In this document: positions 37,001 to 45,236 of the stretch, piece after piece
Layout: each line of letters begins with the position of its first letter
Numbering within the stretch: the first letter of the stretch is position 1
Origin: Korobacter sp036501185
Lineage (GTDB): Bacteria > Acidobacteriota > Terriglobia > Terriglobales > Acidobacteriaceae
Direction of reading: 5' to 3'
Length of the DNA: 64,000 bases
NCBI GenBank assembly: GCA_036501185.1
Contig: DASYAU010000168.1
Location: forward strand, 1 to 64,000
Program-made: the position numbers and the translations under genes
The notes under the pieces: model-generated
The model's database searches: none
The model's input: only the letters and a program-made list of their open reading frames with translations
Told to the model about the DNA's origin: nothing

Positions 37001-37239
37001 GCCGTCCCTTCCGTGAATAGTTTCGTGGTCGAGCCGGGAACCGCAAGCTTCTGCGGATTGAACGCATAGACAACTTTGCCAGTCTTCAGCGAATAGAACT
37101 CCATCGCGAACGTGGCGTGGGCAAACTCAGGGCGGCTGGTGATTTTCTCGATGCTCTGTGCGATATCAGAGGGTGCCTGGGCGTGTGCCGCCACCGCCAA
37201 CAAGACCACCGACAAGAGATGACTACAAACTCGTTTCAT
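34012..37239 (-). CDS. DD-carboxypeptidase (S13, PBP4-like) fused to D-aminoacylase-type amidohydrolase
   Basis: 1075 residues from ATG 37239, with GAGG 5 nt upstream; the signal peptide ends AAHAQA. Residues 20-530 are a peptidase S13 / PBP4 domain: Ser70-x-x-Lys73 (GSTTKLF), SxN at 344-346 (SQN) and KTG at 451-453. Residues 537-1070 are an N-acyl-D-amino-acid deacylase-like amidohydrolase (DVIIKGGHVMDGAG, VAPGFIDM, ASHMRSEG). The expected HxH after PGFIDM is replaced by LGQSEW, a replacement I recall from other members, so metal binding may differ. The two halves could cleave D-Ala from peptidoglycan peptides and hydrolyse N-acyl-D-residues. Confidence 0.88.
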   Translation of the reverse strand: MKRVCSHLLSVVLLAVAAHAQAPSDIAQSIEKITSRPEFAHATFAMEFYSLKTGKVVYAFNPQKLAVPGSTTKLFTEGTALEMLGADYRFHTRIYHTGTLKSNGTLEGDIVLVASGDPNLSGRIQPDGTMAFESEDHSYGGPDSHGVGTDPLLVIHEFAQQIASKGVKRVKGRVLVDARLFPQGARELGTGVVISPISVNDNVIDVMVSAGDKEGAPAQLKITPETSYVHFVNKATTGKADSKLDFNYSDPQPGPDGSQTVTVTGNLPLGKPVGMVSYAVPDPSRFAQVVLVEALKSKSIDVKLPANDDADFKSLEASYKPENLLAEHVSPPESEEVKVTLKVSQNLHASTTPYILGALVGHATKQIEQAGFDVEHDFLEKAGLDLTAASQTDGAGGNAFFAPDFVVKYLVYMAQSKDAELFHRALPVLGRDGTLAKIETNSPAAGHVFAKTGTYLVPDLLNKNLLVTGKGLAGYMETQSGDQLAFAIYANNVSIPDDAEKAQTMVGGALGEIASAAYGSTGSETKVEAAAPPENEYDVIIKGGHVMDGAGNPWIAEDVGIKGDRIVALGKLGNAHAKRTIDATGLIVAPGFIDMLGQSEWQLLIDNRSFSKLSQGITSEITGEGQSIAPQSDKTVAQMKPLEDQFHINVDWRDLNGYFAHLEKLGTPINIGTYVGAAQVRALVVGEDDRVPTPQELDEMKQLVANAMQQGAFGMSTALIYPPGHYAKTPELIELAKVVSQYGGIYASHMRSEGTTEVKALEEAMQIGREANVPVEVFHLKVVGAARWGNMPKIVGMIQSARDAGQDVRADMYPYVAGGTALASALPPWVADGGMKKLLERLHDPAVRARITREISAGDHQDWENLYYDSGGAKGVLVAGITNKDLKQFDGKTIAQIAAIEKKKPLDALMDLVIADKGQTGALYFIANEKDLQYGLKQPWTSIGLDAGELSLDGPLFDPHQHPRAFGSMPRFLGHYVRDLHMMPMEQAIRKITSMPAQREGLQHRGLIKEGFFADITIFDPATIHDEATYENPVKPSVGVKYVFVNGQLEFTDGQVTGVKAGRPLRGPGWKEAAQ

Positions 37240-37359
37240 AAGTACCTCAATAAATAATTTTGACGACTCAGTCCGCAAACAAACTTTTTTGATGGAGCCC
37301 AATGTCTGTTACCCTGTGCCCACTTCGCTCACTCTTGCTGGATCCAGGGGGCCTCTTCG

Positions 37360-38679
37360 TTGCCGCTTCTTCGTACGCTCAATTTCCGCGATGTCGTTTT
37401 GCTGATTATCGGCACCGTGATCGGTTCGGGCATTTTTCTTGTCCCCGGACCAGTGCTTCGCAATGTGCACAACCGCGTGGGACTTGCGCTGCTCGTGTGG
37501 CTTGTCGGCGGCGTGCTTTCGCTCATGGGTGCGCTCACCTACGGCGAACTCGGCGCGATGAAACCGCAGGCCGGGGGCCTTTACGTTTACATCCGCGATT
37601 GTTTCGGACGTCCGGTCGCTTTCCTCTATGGGTGGGCGTTGTTCTTCATGATCAGCAGCGGCTCGGTGGCTACGCTTGCTGTCGCATTCAGCACCTACCT
37701 GCGCCAAATCGTCCCGCTCAATAATGTGGCGGCGAAAATCGTGGCCGCCGCGATGATCGTTCTTGTCGCAGTGATCAACGTAATCGGCACGCGCAAGAGC
37801 GCGAACGTACAGAACGTTGCGACCGCGTTGAAGGTTGCCGCGATTCTGGCCATGACCGTGGTGCTCTTCGCCTTCAGCCATCAAGCGTCCGCCGCAGCCG
37901 GCGTCGTCGTGCAGGGCTCGCTCGCCAGCGGTTTCGGTCTGTCGATGATCAGCGTGTTGTGGGCCTATGAAGGTTGGCAGTACTGCACCTTTAGCGCCGG
38001 GGAAATTACCGAACCGCAAAAGACGTTTCCCCGTGCCTTCCTGGTGGGAACTCTTGTATTGATCATCATCTATCTGCTCGCCAACCTGGCCTACGTCTTT
38101 GCTCTCGGTGCGAATGGTGCTGCGGCTTCCGACAGCGTTGCCGCCGATGCTGTGCGTGCGGTGCTGGGAGCCGGGTTCGCCAAATTGATCTCGCTCGCCA
38201 TCCTGGTCTCGATGTTCAGCGCCGCCAACGGCCTGATCCTCACCTCCCCGCGCGTGTACTACGCCATGGCAAACGACGGCGTTTTCTTCCGCAAACTCGC
38301 CGAGGTGCATCCGCGTTACAAGACCCCGGCCTTTGCGGTGATTGCCGGCTGTGCGTGGTCGGTCGTACTGGCGGTCTCGGGAACTTTCGAACAATTGCTC
38401 ACCTACGTTGTGTTTACTGGGTGGATTTTCTATGCGCTTGGAGCCGCTGCCGTTTTCGTGTACCGCCGGCGTGAACCGAATACGCCGCGTCCCTACAGGG
38501 TGCCCGGATATCCAGTCACCCCGCTTCTCTTCGTCGTCGCCGCCGGAGCACTCGTAATCAACACCATCGTCGCGCAACCCGGCCGCGCTTTAGTTGGTTT
38601 AGGCCTGGTGCTCGCGGGCGCCCCGGTGTACCTCATCTGGAGTACAAGGTCCGCCCGCGCGGCAGCAGCCGATGATTAA
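37360..38679 (+). CDS. APC-family amino acid permease
   Basis: 439 residues, about 12 transmembrane helices. The first helix holds GTVIGSGIFLVP, the APC substrate/Na-site glycine motif. The start is TTG 37360: no in-frame ATG exists upstream, and AGGGGG sits 8 nt before it. A conserved loop, FVYRRREPNTPRPYRVPGYP, is near the end, typical of the LAT/APA branch. It is divergent from the DD-carboxypeptidase fusion and could import the released amino acids. It is paralogous to the permease at 50886. Its stop and that of the convergent racemase gene share TTAA. Confidence 0.9.
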   Translation: MPLLRTLNFRDVVLLIIGTVIGSGIFLVPGPVLRNVHNRVGLALLVWLVGGVLSLMGALTYGELGAMKPQAGGLYVYIRDCFGRPVAFLYGWALFFMISSGSVATLAVAFSTYLRQIVPLNNVAAKIVAAAMIVLVAVINVIGTRKSANVQNVATALKVAAILAMTVVLFAFSHQASAAAGVVVQGSLASGFGLSMISVLWAYEGWQYCTFSAGEITEPQKTFPRAFLVGTLVLIIIYLLANLAYVFALGANGAAASDSVAADAVRAVLGAGFAKLISLAILVSMFSAANGLILTSPRVYYAMANDGVFFRKLAEVHPRYKTPAFAVIAGCAWSVVLAVSGTFEQLLTYVVFTGWIFYALGAAAVFVYRRREPNTPRPYRVPGYPVTPLLFVVAAGALVINTIVAQPGRALVGLGLVLAGAPVYLIWSTRSARAAAADD

Positions 38680-39824
38680 GCAGTACTCGGCAGCGCCCCC
38701 ACTGGAACCTGCGTGCTCGCGCGCCACTCGTGTTCGCGTACGGTCAGCCGCTTCACCAGGTCGGTGCGGACTTGGAAACCCAGCCCTGGCGTCTTCGGAA
38801 CCTGTATCGTTCCCTTGTCGCCGACCTCGATTTCCGGCTCGATGATGTCCTCATCCCAGTAACGCCGGCTGGCAGACACATCTCCCGGAAGGACAAATCC
38901 CGGCAGCGTCGACATCGCAACGTTGTGTGCGCGTCCCACTCCCGACTCCAGCATTCCGCCGCACCATACCGGGATGTTGCGGTTCAGGCATACGTCATGA
39001 ATGCGGCGCGCCTCACTGTGGCCGCCCACGCGTCCGAGCTTGATGTTCATCACTCCACACGCGTGCATCTCGATCGCGCCTTGCGCGTGCCCGGCGTTGT
39101 GGATGCATTCATCCAGGCAAATCGGCGTCTTCAACTGTTTCTGCAATAGTGCGTGCAGGTAGATGTCATCCCAGTTGAGCGGCTGCTCGATCATCATCAG
39201 GTTGTAGCTGTCGAGCTGCTTCAGCAGCGGGGCATCTTCGAGCCGGTATGCCGAATTGGCATCCACCATCAGCAGGATGTCCGGGTATTTCTCCCGCACC
39301 TTTCGCACTACCTCGATGTCCATGCCCGGTTTGATTTTTAGTTTGATCCGCCGATAGCCGGCAGCGAGTTCCTGTTCGATTTTTGCCAGCAACACGCCTG
39401 TGTCTGCCTGGATGCCAAGGGAAACTCCAGAGGCGATTTCGTCTCTTGTTCCCCCGAGCAATTTGCTCAGCGGCTGCTTTTTCGTCGTTGCTTCAACCAC
39501 CCACATCGCGTTCTCGAACCCGGCCCGCGCCATTTCATTACCGCGAATGCCCCGCATCAGATGCGGCGCGTCCGCAGCCTTCGTTAGCGATTTACCCAGC
39601 ACCATTGGCACGATGAAATCGCTGAATACGTGCCACGCAGTGTCCGTCGTCTCCGCGTTATAAAACGGTTCCTCCGGCGTGGTGATCTCTGCCCATCCGG
39701 TTGCTCCCTCGGAGCCGATTTCCACCAGTAACACGCGCCGGTTGACGGTCGTTCCGAAGCTCGTTTGGAATGGCGCCCGTAGCTTCATCCGCAGTTCGCG
39801 TAAAGCAATAAAATCAATCTTCAT
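38676..39824 (-). CDS. N-succinylamino acid racemase / o-succinylbenzoate synthase-like enolase
   Basis: 382 residues, enolase superfamily, MLE subgroup. Capping domain first, then the catalytic pair in KLKIKPG (KxK), metal ligands VDANSAY (Asp), MIEQPL (Glu) and CLDECI (Asp), and the opposite-face Lys in NIKLGRVGG. Members either make o-succinylbenzoate for menaquinone (MenC) or racemise N-succinylamino acids. No other men gene is nearby, while a GNAT acyltransferase gene overlaps it by 11 bp; together they match the known D-amino-acid to L-amino-acid conversion set. I favour racemase. Confidence 0.85.
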   Translation of the reverse strand: MKIDFIALRELRMKLRAPFQTSFGTTVNRRVLLVEIGSEGATGWAEITTPEEPFYNAETTDTAWHVFSDFIVPMVLGKSLTKAADAPHLMRGIRGNEMARAGFENAMWVVEATTKKQPLSKLLGGTRDEIASGVSLGIQADTGVLLAKIEQELAAGYRRIKLKIKPGMDIEVVRKVREKYPDILLMVDANSAYRLEDAPLLKQLDSYNLMMIEQPLNWDDIYLHALLQKQLKTPICLDECIHNAGHAQGAIEMHACGVMNIKLGRVGGHSEARRIHDVCLNRNIPVWCGGMLESGVGRAHNVAMSTLPGFVLPGDVSASRRYWDEDIIEPEIEVGDKGTIQVPKTPGLGFQVRTDLVKRLTVREHEWRASTQVPVGALPSTA

Positions 39825-40617
39825 TATTTTTTTCCAAGAGATAATGGCCGTTGGTTTCGTCGGTCACGAAGCTCGTGACCGTAAAATGCTGCTGAAAAGC
39901 TTCTTGAAATTCGCGCCTCATGCGCATTTGGATCTCCGCCGCCTTCGAGGGATCGTCACGACGCAGCTCGTTGATGTCGTTCGGAATGGAGATTCGATGA
40001 GTGCTCGCCGTCGGACGCACTCCTTTTCCATCGATATGTGCTCGCACCCGCGCTGAATCCAGGTGCCACTCCGCTACCAGCCGGTCAGTCGGAAGGTTCG
40101 CATGGAGAGGGCTCGACGAGGCCCCGTAGAAATTAGGGATATATCTCCCAACTACTGCGCCGAGGCGGTTGATGTTGAAGTTCGCGTTGCGAGCTTGCAG
40201 CGGATCGAATGTCCATTCGATCAACGAAATCCCGCGACCGAGCGCATCCTCGCGCTGGGCAAGCTTTAGAAGACGCCCAACCCCCTGGGCCTGGTATGCC
40301 GGTATCACCGCCGCCATGTGGGAGTGAAGGTACCTGCCCCCGTCACGAAACGCGGGGAAGGAAAGCGCGAACCCGATCATCCGTTCCCCATCGTACGCGC
40401 CGAACACCTGCCCGCCTGCTTCGCGCGCCACTGCCATGATGTGGTGCGATACGGAATCGGAAGGATCGAAGTTCCAGACCTCGTGTTCCAATTCCACGCA
40501 TCGCCGGAATTCCTCGGGTGTCGTGCATGCGCGGACCCCAACCGATGCGGGAGCACCCTGCTCGCGTGGTCCTGATTTTGGGAAATGCGTCTGCTGGTTC
40601 ACTCTAACGCCTGTCAT
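39814..40617 (-). CDS. GNAT-family acyltransferase (probable N-succinyltransferase for D-amino acids)
   Basis: 267 residues from ATG 40617, overlapping the RpiR gene stop as ATGA; the long upstream open frame is antisense noise within that gene. It has a GNAT core with HSHMAAVIPAYQAQGVGRLLK (acyl-CoA pyrophosphate loop QAQGVG), and EWTFDPLQARNANFNINRLG, characteristic of the COG3375 group encoded beside racemase-type MenC genes. In Geobacillus kaustophilus a paired GNAT enzyme N-succinylates D-amino acids for the racemase. The same role is inferred here from adjacency. Confidence 0.82.
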   Translation of the reverse strand: MTGVRVNQQTHFPKSGPREQGAPASVGVRACTTPEEFRRCVELEHEVWNFDPSDSVSHHIMAVAREAGGQVFGAYDGERMIGFALSFPAFRDGGRYLHSHMAAVIPAYQAQGVGRLLKLAQREDALGRGISLIEWTFDPLQARNANFNINRLGAVVGRYIPNFYGASSSPLHANLPTDRLVAEWHLDSARVRAHIDGKGVRPTASTHRISIPNDINELRRDDPSKAAEIQMRMRREFQEAFQQHFTVTSFVTDETNGHYLLEKNNED

Positions 40618-41498
40618 TCCTGGTAGAAGCGCGAGCCGTGCAACTGCTCTTCCGCTACCTTCTTCATCACTTCCAGTGTCTTCGCGCGCTGGACTTGCGC
40701 AATCGCAACCAGGAAGACGTTGAGCAGGCACATCGGTGCGGAGTACGAGACCCCGAATGAATTCGAGTCGATGCCTGCAAGAAAGAATTCGTGGGAAAAC
40801 CGGGCGACCGGCGAGAGATAGGTATCGGTGATGCCGATGCAATGAGCGCCTGCCTGGCGCGCCTGCTGGATCGCATCGATTGTCATCTGCAGCCCGCGCC
40901 GGAAACTGATCGCCAACAGCACGTCGTTTCTCGACAGGCTGCGCACCGCGTGCACCGTTGTTCCCGGCGCCGTGGCTGCGTAGGCGGCAAGGCCGATCAC
41001 ATTGAGGTGATACTCCACATACGAAACCAGTGAGGCCGCCGCATCGCCACCCACCACAATGATCCGGCGAGCCCGCCACACCCTCCGCGCCGCTGCCTCG
41101 ATGCGTTGCAGGTCCAGGCCACTGTAGAGTGCGCGGATGTTCTTTAGTTCCTGGTCGAGGCAGTCGCGCATCACCGCCGCCACATCCGAATCCTTCGCCG
41201 CATTCGATTCCAGGGTATCGAGCGACGTCGCCCGCACTACCGAGAGCTCGTGCAGATAGTGCTGGAACTCCTTGTAACTCTCGAACCCGAGGCCTTGCGC
41301 GATGCGGACCATCGTGGCGGGGTCAGTCCCCAACTTTTCCGCCATGTCGCGCACGCTCAGTAGCACGAACCGGCGCGGGTCCTCGAATGCGGGGCGTACA
41401 ATTTCTCGGCGCCGCGGGCTGAGCTGCGCAATCCGCTCGGCTTGGCTCATCAGCCGCCATTTCCCGTTTACCGGTGCCTCTTTGCGCTGTGTGGTCAT
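40614..41498 (-). CDS. MurR/RpiR-family transcriptional regulator
   Basis: 294 residues. The N-terminal HTH_6 domain (SVRDMAEKLGTDPATMVRIAQGLGFESYKEF) is followed by a C-terminal SIS sugar-phosphate-binding domain (RIIVVGGDAAASLVSY onward). It heads the minus-strand operon with the acyltransferase and racemase genes and is divergent from the TonB receptor gene. RpiR proteins sense sugar phosphates such as MurNAc-6-phosphate, which would fit control by peptidoglycan breakdown products. Two matching operator-like sites lie in the intergenic region. Confidence 0.9.
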   Translation of the reverse strand: MTTQRKEAPVNGKWRLMSQAERIAQLSPRRREIVRPAFEDPRRFVLLSVRDMAEKLGTDPATMVRIAQGLGFESYKEFQHYLHELSVVRATSLDTLESNAAKDSDVAAVMRDCLDQELKNIRALYSGLDLQRIEAAARRVWRARRIIVVGGDAAASLVSYVEYHLNVIGLAAYAATAPGTTVHAVRSLSRNDVLLAISFRRGLQMTIDAIQQARQAGAHCIGITDTYLSPVARFSHEFFLAGIDSNSFGVSYSAPMCLLNVFLVAIAQVQRAKTLEVMKKVAEEQLHGSRFYQE

Positions 41499-41515
41499 GC
41501 CCGCTTACGCTCGGC

Positions 41516-41540
41516 GTGAGAACGTATCATATGTTTCACT
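41516..41540. promoter_or_regulatory. Operator-like site 1, RpiR/TonB receptor intergenic region
   Basis: Imperfect inverted repeat with arms GTGA (41516-41519) and TCAC (41536-41539), containing CATATGTTTCACT at 41528-41540. A 12-of-13 copy of that core is at 41637-41649. The site lies just upstream of the RpiR start and probably covers its promoter. It is a candidate RpiR-binding site. Confidence 0.5.
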
Positions 41541-41575
41541 TCGTTTTCTAGATCAAAGTTAGCAAAAAATGCCCC

Positions 41576-41604
41576 TTGACAGCGAATCCCGTCAGTTCTA
41601 AAGT
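41576..41604 (+). promoter_or_regulatory. Sigma-70-type promoter for the TonB receptor gene
   Basis: A perfect -35 box TTGACA (41576-41581) is separated by 17 bp from TAAAGT (41599-41604, 4 of 6 matches to the -10 consensus). This places the transcript start near 41611, upstream of operator-like site 2, so a bound repressor could block elongation or initiation. Confidence 0.65.
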
Positions 41605-41622
41605 TCTGGCACTAAAAAATTC

Positions 41623-41649
41623 GTGACATAAAGAAACATATATTTCACT
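41623..41649. promoter_or_regulatory. Operator-like site 2, TonB receptor leader
   Basis: Arms GTGA (41623-41626) and TCAC (41645-41648) enclose GAAACATATATTTC (41633-41646), which matches its own reverse complement at 12 of 14 positions. The core CATATATTTCACT repeats site 1 with one difference. It lies just downstream of the predicted promoter, as expected for a repressor site. Confidence 0.5.
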
Positions 41650-41721
41650 GGGCTCCGTGGGCAGGTTCAACACTTCACTGCAACACTTCTGGCGTTTCGC
41701 CGGCGGGTTTGAGGAGGCACT

Positions 41722-44700
41722 ATGACACTCTTCGTGCAACGTATTGGGCTGCGTTTGGCTTTTCTTCTTGCGATCGTTTTCGCGCTGGCAGGCGTGATGT
41801 CGGCGCAAAGCGCGGGCACCGGCGCAATTGCCGGCACCGTCACCGACCCAGCCGGCGCCGTCATTCCAGGCGCCACTGTAACCGCCACTAACGTCCGCAC
41901 TGGCGAGACGCGCACCACGACCAGCACAAGTACCGGCGCTTACGTCGTGCCGTTGTTAAGCCCAGATAACTATCGCGTCGAGATCACGAAGGAGGGCTTC
42001 AAGCGCGCCGAACGTCCCGGCATCGCAGTGCACATCACTGAGACCGTCACCGAGAACGTGCAGATGGTGCTCGGAGCACAGACGGAGACCGTCTCGGTAA
42101 GCGACAGGGGCGAGGTGCTGAAGACCGAAGAGAGCACGCTTGGCAATGTCGTGGATCAGCAGCAAGTAGAGAGCTTGCCGCTGGTGACCCGTAACTACCA
42201 GCAGATTCTCGGGCTTTCCTCGGGAGTTTCCACGGAGATTTTCAGCGCGGCTTCCATCGGTCGCGGTGGCGTCGACGTCGCCTATGTCACCGGCGGCGCG
42301 AGTGATAACGACAACAATTTCCAGATGAATGGCGTCGAGGTCAACGACGTCCAGGGCAGTGGCCACTTCAGCGGCGGTGTTTCGAGCCCAAATCCTGACA
42401 CGATCCAGGAGTTCAAGGTCCAGACCAGCCAATACGACGCGTCCTTCGGCCGCGATGCTGGCGCAAACGTCAATGTGTTGACCAAGTCGGGTAGCAACCA
42501 CTGGCACGGTGATTTGTGGGAGTTCCTCCGCAACGAGGACATGAATGCCAATGACTACTTCCGTAAACAGACCGACCAGCCGCGTGCAATTCTTCGCCAG
42601 AACCAGTTCGGCTTCACCGTCGGCGGGCCGATTGTAAAAGACAAGCTCCTTGCGTTTACCTCGTACCAGGGAACACGCCAGCAAAACGGAATCGACCCAA
42701 GTTGCTCCAGCAGCGTTATTCTGCCGGTGCTCACCAACGATCGTTCCGCCGCCGGATTGGCCGCCGCCGTTGGTCCCGCTACGGCGTTTGGTGGTGTCGA
42801 TCCATACACGGGTGAGGCTGTTACTGCGTCGAGCGTAAGCCCGCAGGCGCTGGCGCTCTTCAATGCCAAGCTTTCTAACGGTCAATACCTCGTTCCGAAC
42901 CCACAGGTTGTGAGGAACGGAGAAGGCTTCTCCACCTTTAGCGTCGCGTGCCCGTACCACGAAGACCAGTACATGATCAATCTCGACTGGTTGGAGAATA
43001 CGAAGAGCACCTTCCAGGAGCGTTTCTTCTACGCCGATAGCCAGGCCACATTTACGCTACCCGGAACCCAAACGGCTGGTAGCCAACTTCCTGGCTCCCC
43101 GTCCAAGAACCCCCAGAATTTCCGTGACTTCTCTCTCAGCCATACCTACGTATTTACTACCAACCTGGTGAACCAGGCGCAGTTTGGTTTTACGCGCAAC
43201 GTGGCGGGGACTGATCAGACTTTCCCGATTACCTACTCGCAACTCGGTGTTGCCGCACCTGGGTTCGATGATCCTCGCGCAAACATTTCTGTGCTCGGCG
43301 GATTCGATGAAGGCGGAAATGGCCAGACGACGGTAATCGCCCAGAATAGCTACATCCTTCAGGACACGCTCTCCTGGACCAAGGGGCGTAATTCCTTCCG
43401 CTTCGGCGGCAGTGTCAGCCGTCTTCAGGACAACATCGCCAGCTTCGCTTTCGGCGGATATACCGTCTTCCTCGATTACCCGGGCATGATGAACGGCGAT
43501 GCCCCTTACAACCCGTACGAATCTGTCGATATTGGAGGAATTTTCCAGCGCGGATTTCGGATCTGGGATGGTGCTCTTTACGCCCAGGACGATTTCAAAG
43601 TGACCTCCAAGCTCACATTGAATCTCGGATTCCGCTACGACCGTCTTGGCGACTTCGGCGAGAAATACGGCCGCAACGCGAACCTAGATCTTTCCAAGCT
43701 TGATCCAAATCCACCGGCAACCGGCACGTTGGCCGGGATTGTGGTGGCCAGCAATTTCCCCGGTACAGTTCCATCGGGTGTAACGAAAGCCGGCAATGAC
43801 GAGGTGATCGCCGGCGACGGCCAGAACACATGGGATCCCCGCGTCGGGTTCGCATGGGTGCTGCCGGGTTCTAACCGGTTCGTGCTGCGCGGTGGATACG
43901 GGATCTATCATCAACGTGTTACCGGTCAACCATACTTCCAGTTCTTGACCGACCAGCCTTGGGGCGATTATCGGACCTCCGTTGGAACCGCTGGATTCGC
44001 TAGCCCATTCGGTCCGGATCCGGGAGCTTTCCCGCAGTTCTTCCCCTACACCCCGCCGCTCCAATACGCGCCGGGCTCTTACCTCCCGACTTCCACACTC
44101 TCGCCGTTTGCGTTGGCACAAAACTTGAAACCGCCAACATTCCAGCAGTACAGCCTGAATCTTCAGGCACAGGTCACGCCTTCCACGGTCGTCCAAGTCG
44201 GCTATTCCGGCTCGCACGCGACCAACATGCTCATCACGGTCGACATCAACCAAGCGGGCGATGCTTCAGCCAGCAACCCAATTCGAGGCGAAACGGTCAA
44301 TACGCTGCCAGTTACGGGCAATTTCTACGCTCGCGTCCCCTACGAAGGCTTCGGGCTCATCAGCTACGATGAGAGCTCTGGGTATTCGTGGTACAACGCT
44401 TTGCAAGCGAGCGTCGAGCATCGCCTCAGCCACGGTTTGCAACTCCTAGCTTCCTACACTTACGCCAAGGATCTTACGAACGCATATGGCGCGACCACCG
44501 GTGCGAACGGCGGCCTGCAGGTGGGTGACGCCACGAACGTGAGGAGTGATTACGGTCCAGATACCTTTGTTCGCCCGCACCGTTTCGTGCTCTCGTATGT
44601 GTACGAATTTCCGGGTTTCAAGAACAGCAGCAATGGTTTTGCCCGAGAGGTTCTCTCTGGATGGAAGCTCGCCGGCGTCACCACGCTCCAATCCGGTCAC

Positions 44701-45150
44701 TTCAACCCTGTGTTGTACCTGAACCCGGCAAACGTTTTTACCGGCGGATATAACTACGACTTCGCCAACATCACGCCCGGCTGCAATGTGAGCAACAGCG
44801 GGTCAATCACCTCTCGCGTAAACGGCACCGGCGGTTGGTTGAACAACTCCTGCTTCATCTCGGAACCGACGATTTCGCCTGACGGCGGTCAAGGCTGGGG
44901 CAACACCCGGATGGGCCTCTTCAAAGGGCCTGCTCAGGCGAACTCCGATGTGTCGCTGATCAAGATCTTCCCCTTCCGCTGGCCGAGCGAGGGTGCGAAC
45001 TTCGAATTCCGCGCCGAAGCCTTCAATGTTTTCAATCAAGTCAATTTCGCGGATCCAGATACCTTCTATGGCGATGCTTCGTTCGGGAAGATCACCGGAA
45101 TCAATGGCGCCCCACGCATTTTACAAATGGCCCTGAAGTTCAACTTCTAA
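41722..45150 (+). CDS. Oar-like TonB-dependent receptor with carboxypeptidase-regulatory domain
   Basis: 1142 residues, with start ATG 41722 preceded by a strong GAGGAGG. A signal peptide ending VMSAQS is followed by a CarboxypepD_reg-like Ig domain (GAIAGTVTDPAGAVIPGATVTATN, about 30-115), a TonB plug (residues about 130-250, with VNVLTKSGSNHWHGDLWEF) and a long 22-stranded barrel ending LQMALKFNF with terminal Phe. This Oar-like type is greatly expanded in Acidobacteriota. Its placement with a MurR/RpiR regulator and D-amino-acid genes suggests uptake of peptidoglycan-derived or peptide oligomers, which is inference. Confidence 0.92.
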   Translation: MTLFVQRIGLRLAFLLAIVFALAGVMSAQSAGTGAIAGTVTDPAGAVIPGATVTATNVRTGETRTTTSTSTGAYVVPLLSPDNYRVEITKEGFKRAERPGIAVHITETVTENVQMVLGAQTETVSVSDRGEVLKTEESTLGNVVDQQQVESLPLVTRNYQQILGLSSGVSTEIFSAASIGRGGVDVAYVTGGASDNDNNFQMNGVEVNDVQGSGHFSGGVSSPNPDTIQEFKVQTSQYDASFGRDAGANVNVLTKSGSNHWHGDLWEFLRNEDMNANDYFRKQTDQPRAILRQNQFGFTVGGPIVKDKLLAFTSYQGTRQQNGIDPSCSSSVILPVLTNDRSAAGLAAAVGPATAFGGVDPYTGEAVTASSVSPQALALFNAKLSNGQYLVPNPQVVRNGEGFSTFSVACPYHEDQYMINLDWLENTKSTFQERFFYADSQATFTLPGTQTAGSQLPGSPSKNPQNFRDFSLSHTYVFTTNLVNQAQFGFTRNVAGTDQTFPITYSQLGVAAPGFDDPRANISVLGGFDEGGNGQTTVIAQNSYILQDTLSWTKGRNSFRFGGSVSRLQDNIASFAFGGYTVFLDYPGMMNGDAPYNPYESVDIGGIFQRGFRIWDGALYAQDDFKVTSKLTLNLGFRYDRLGDFGEKYGRNANLDLSKLDPNPPATGTLAGIVVASNFPGTVPSGVTKAGNDEVIAGDGQNTWDPRVGFAWVLPGSNRFVLRGGYGIYHQRVTGQPYFQFLTDQPWGDYRTSVGTAGFASPFGPDPGAFPQFFPYTPPLQYAPGSYLPTSTLSPFALAQNLKPPTFQQYSLNLQAQVTPSTVVQVGYSGSHATNMLITVDINQAGDASASNPIRGETVNTLPVTGNFYARVPYEGFGLISYDESSGYSWYNALQASVEHRLSHGLQLLASYTYAKDLTNAYGATTGANGGLQVGDATNVRSDYGPDTFVRPHRFVLSYVYEFPGFKNSSNGFAREVLSGWKLAGVTTLQSGHFNPVLYLNPANVFTGGYNYDFANITPGCNVSNSGSITSRVNGTGGWLNNSCFISEPTISPDGGQGWGNTRMGLFKGPAQANSDVSLIKIFPFRWPSEGANFEFRAEAFNVFNQVNFADPDTFYGDASFGKITGINGAPRILQMALKFNF

Positions 45151-45162
45151 CCCAAGCATTTC

Positions 45163-45195
45163 TCCGGCGCATGCGGCTTTGGCCCGTGCGCCGGA
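45163..45195 (+). terminator. Stem-loop after the TonB receptor gene
   Basis: Perfect 9-bp arms TCCGGCGCA (45163-45171) and TGCGCCGGA (45187-45195) with a 15-nt loop lie 13 bp after the receptor stop. Only a weak T-rich tail (ACTAATTTA) follows, so it may attenuate rather than fully stop transcription into the hydrolase gene. Confidence 0.6.
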
Positions 45196-45236
45196 ACTAA
45201 TTTAAGCAGTTCTGGATCGACCCTCTGGAGTCTAGA

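Noticed and set aside
37309..38577. 422-codon open frame on the minus strand
   Set aside because: It lies wholly antisense to a clear APC permease, has a charged Asp/His/Arg/Gly-rich composition without domains, and is the expected shadow in high-GC DNA.
38676..39824. Menaquinone-pathway MenC assignment
   Set aside because: The sequence alone allows it, but there are no other men genes nearby and the overlapping GNAT gene points to the racemase branch.
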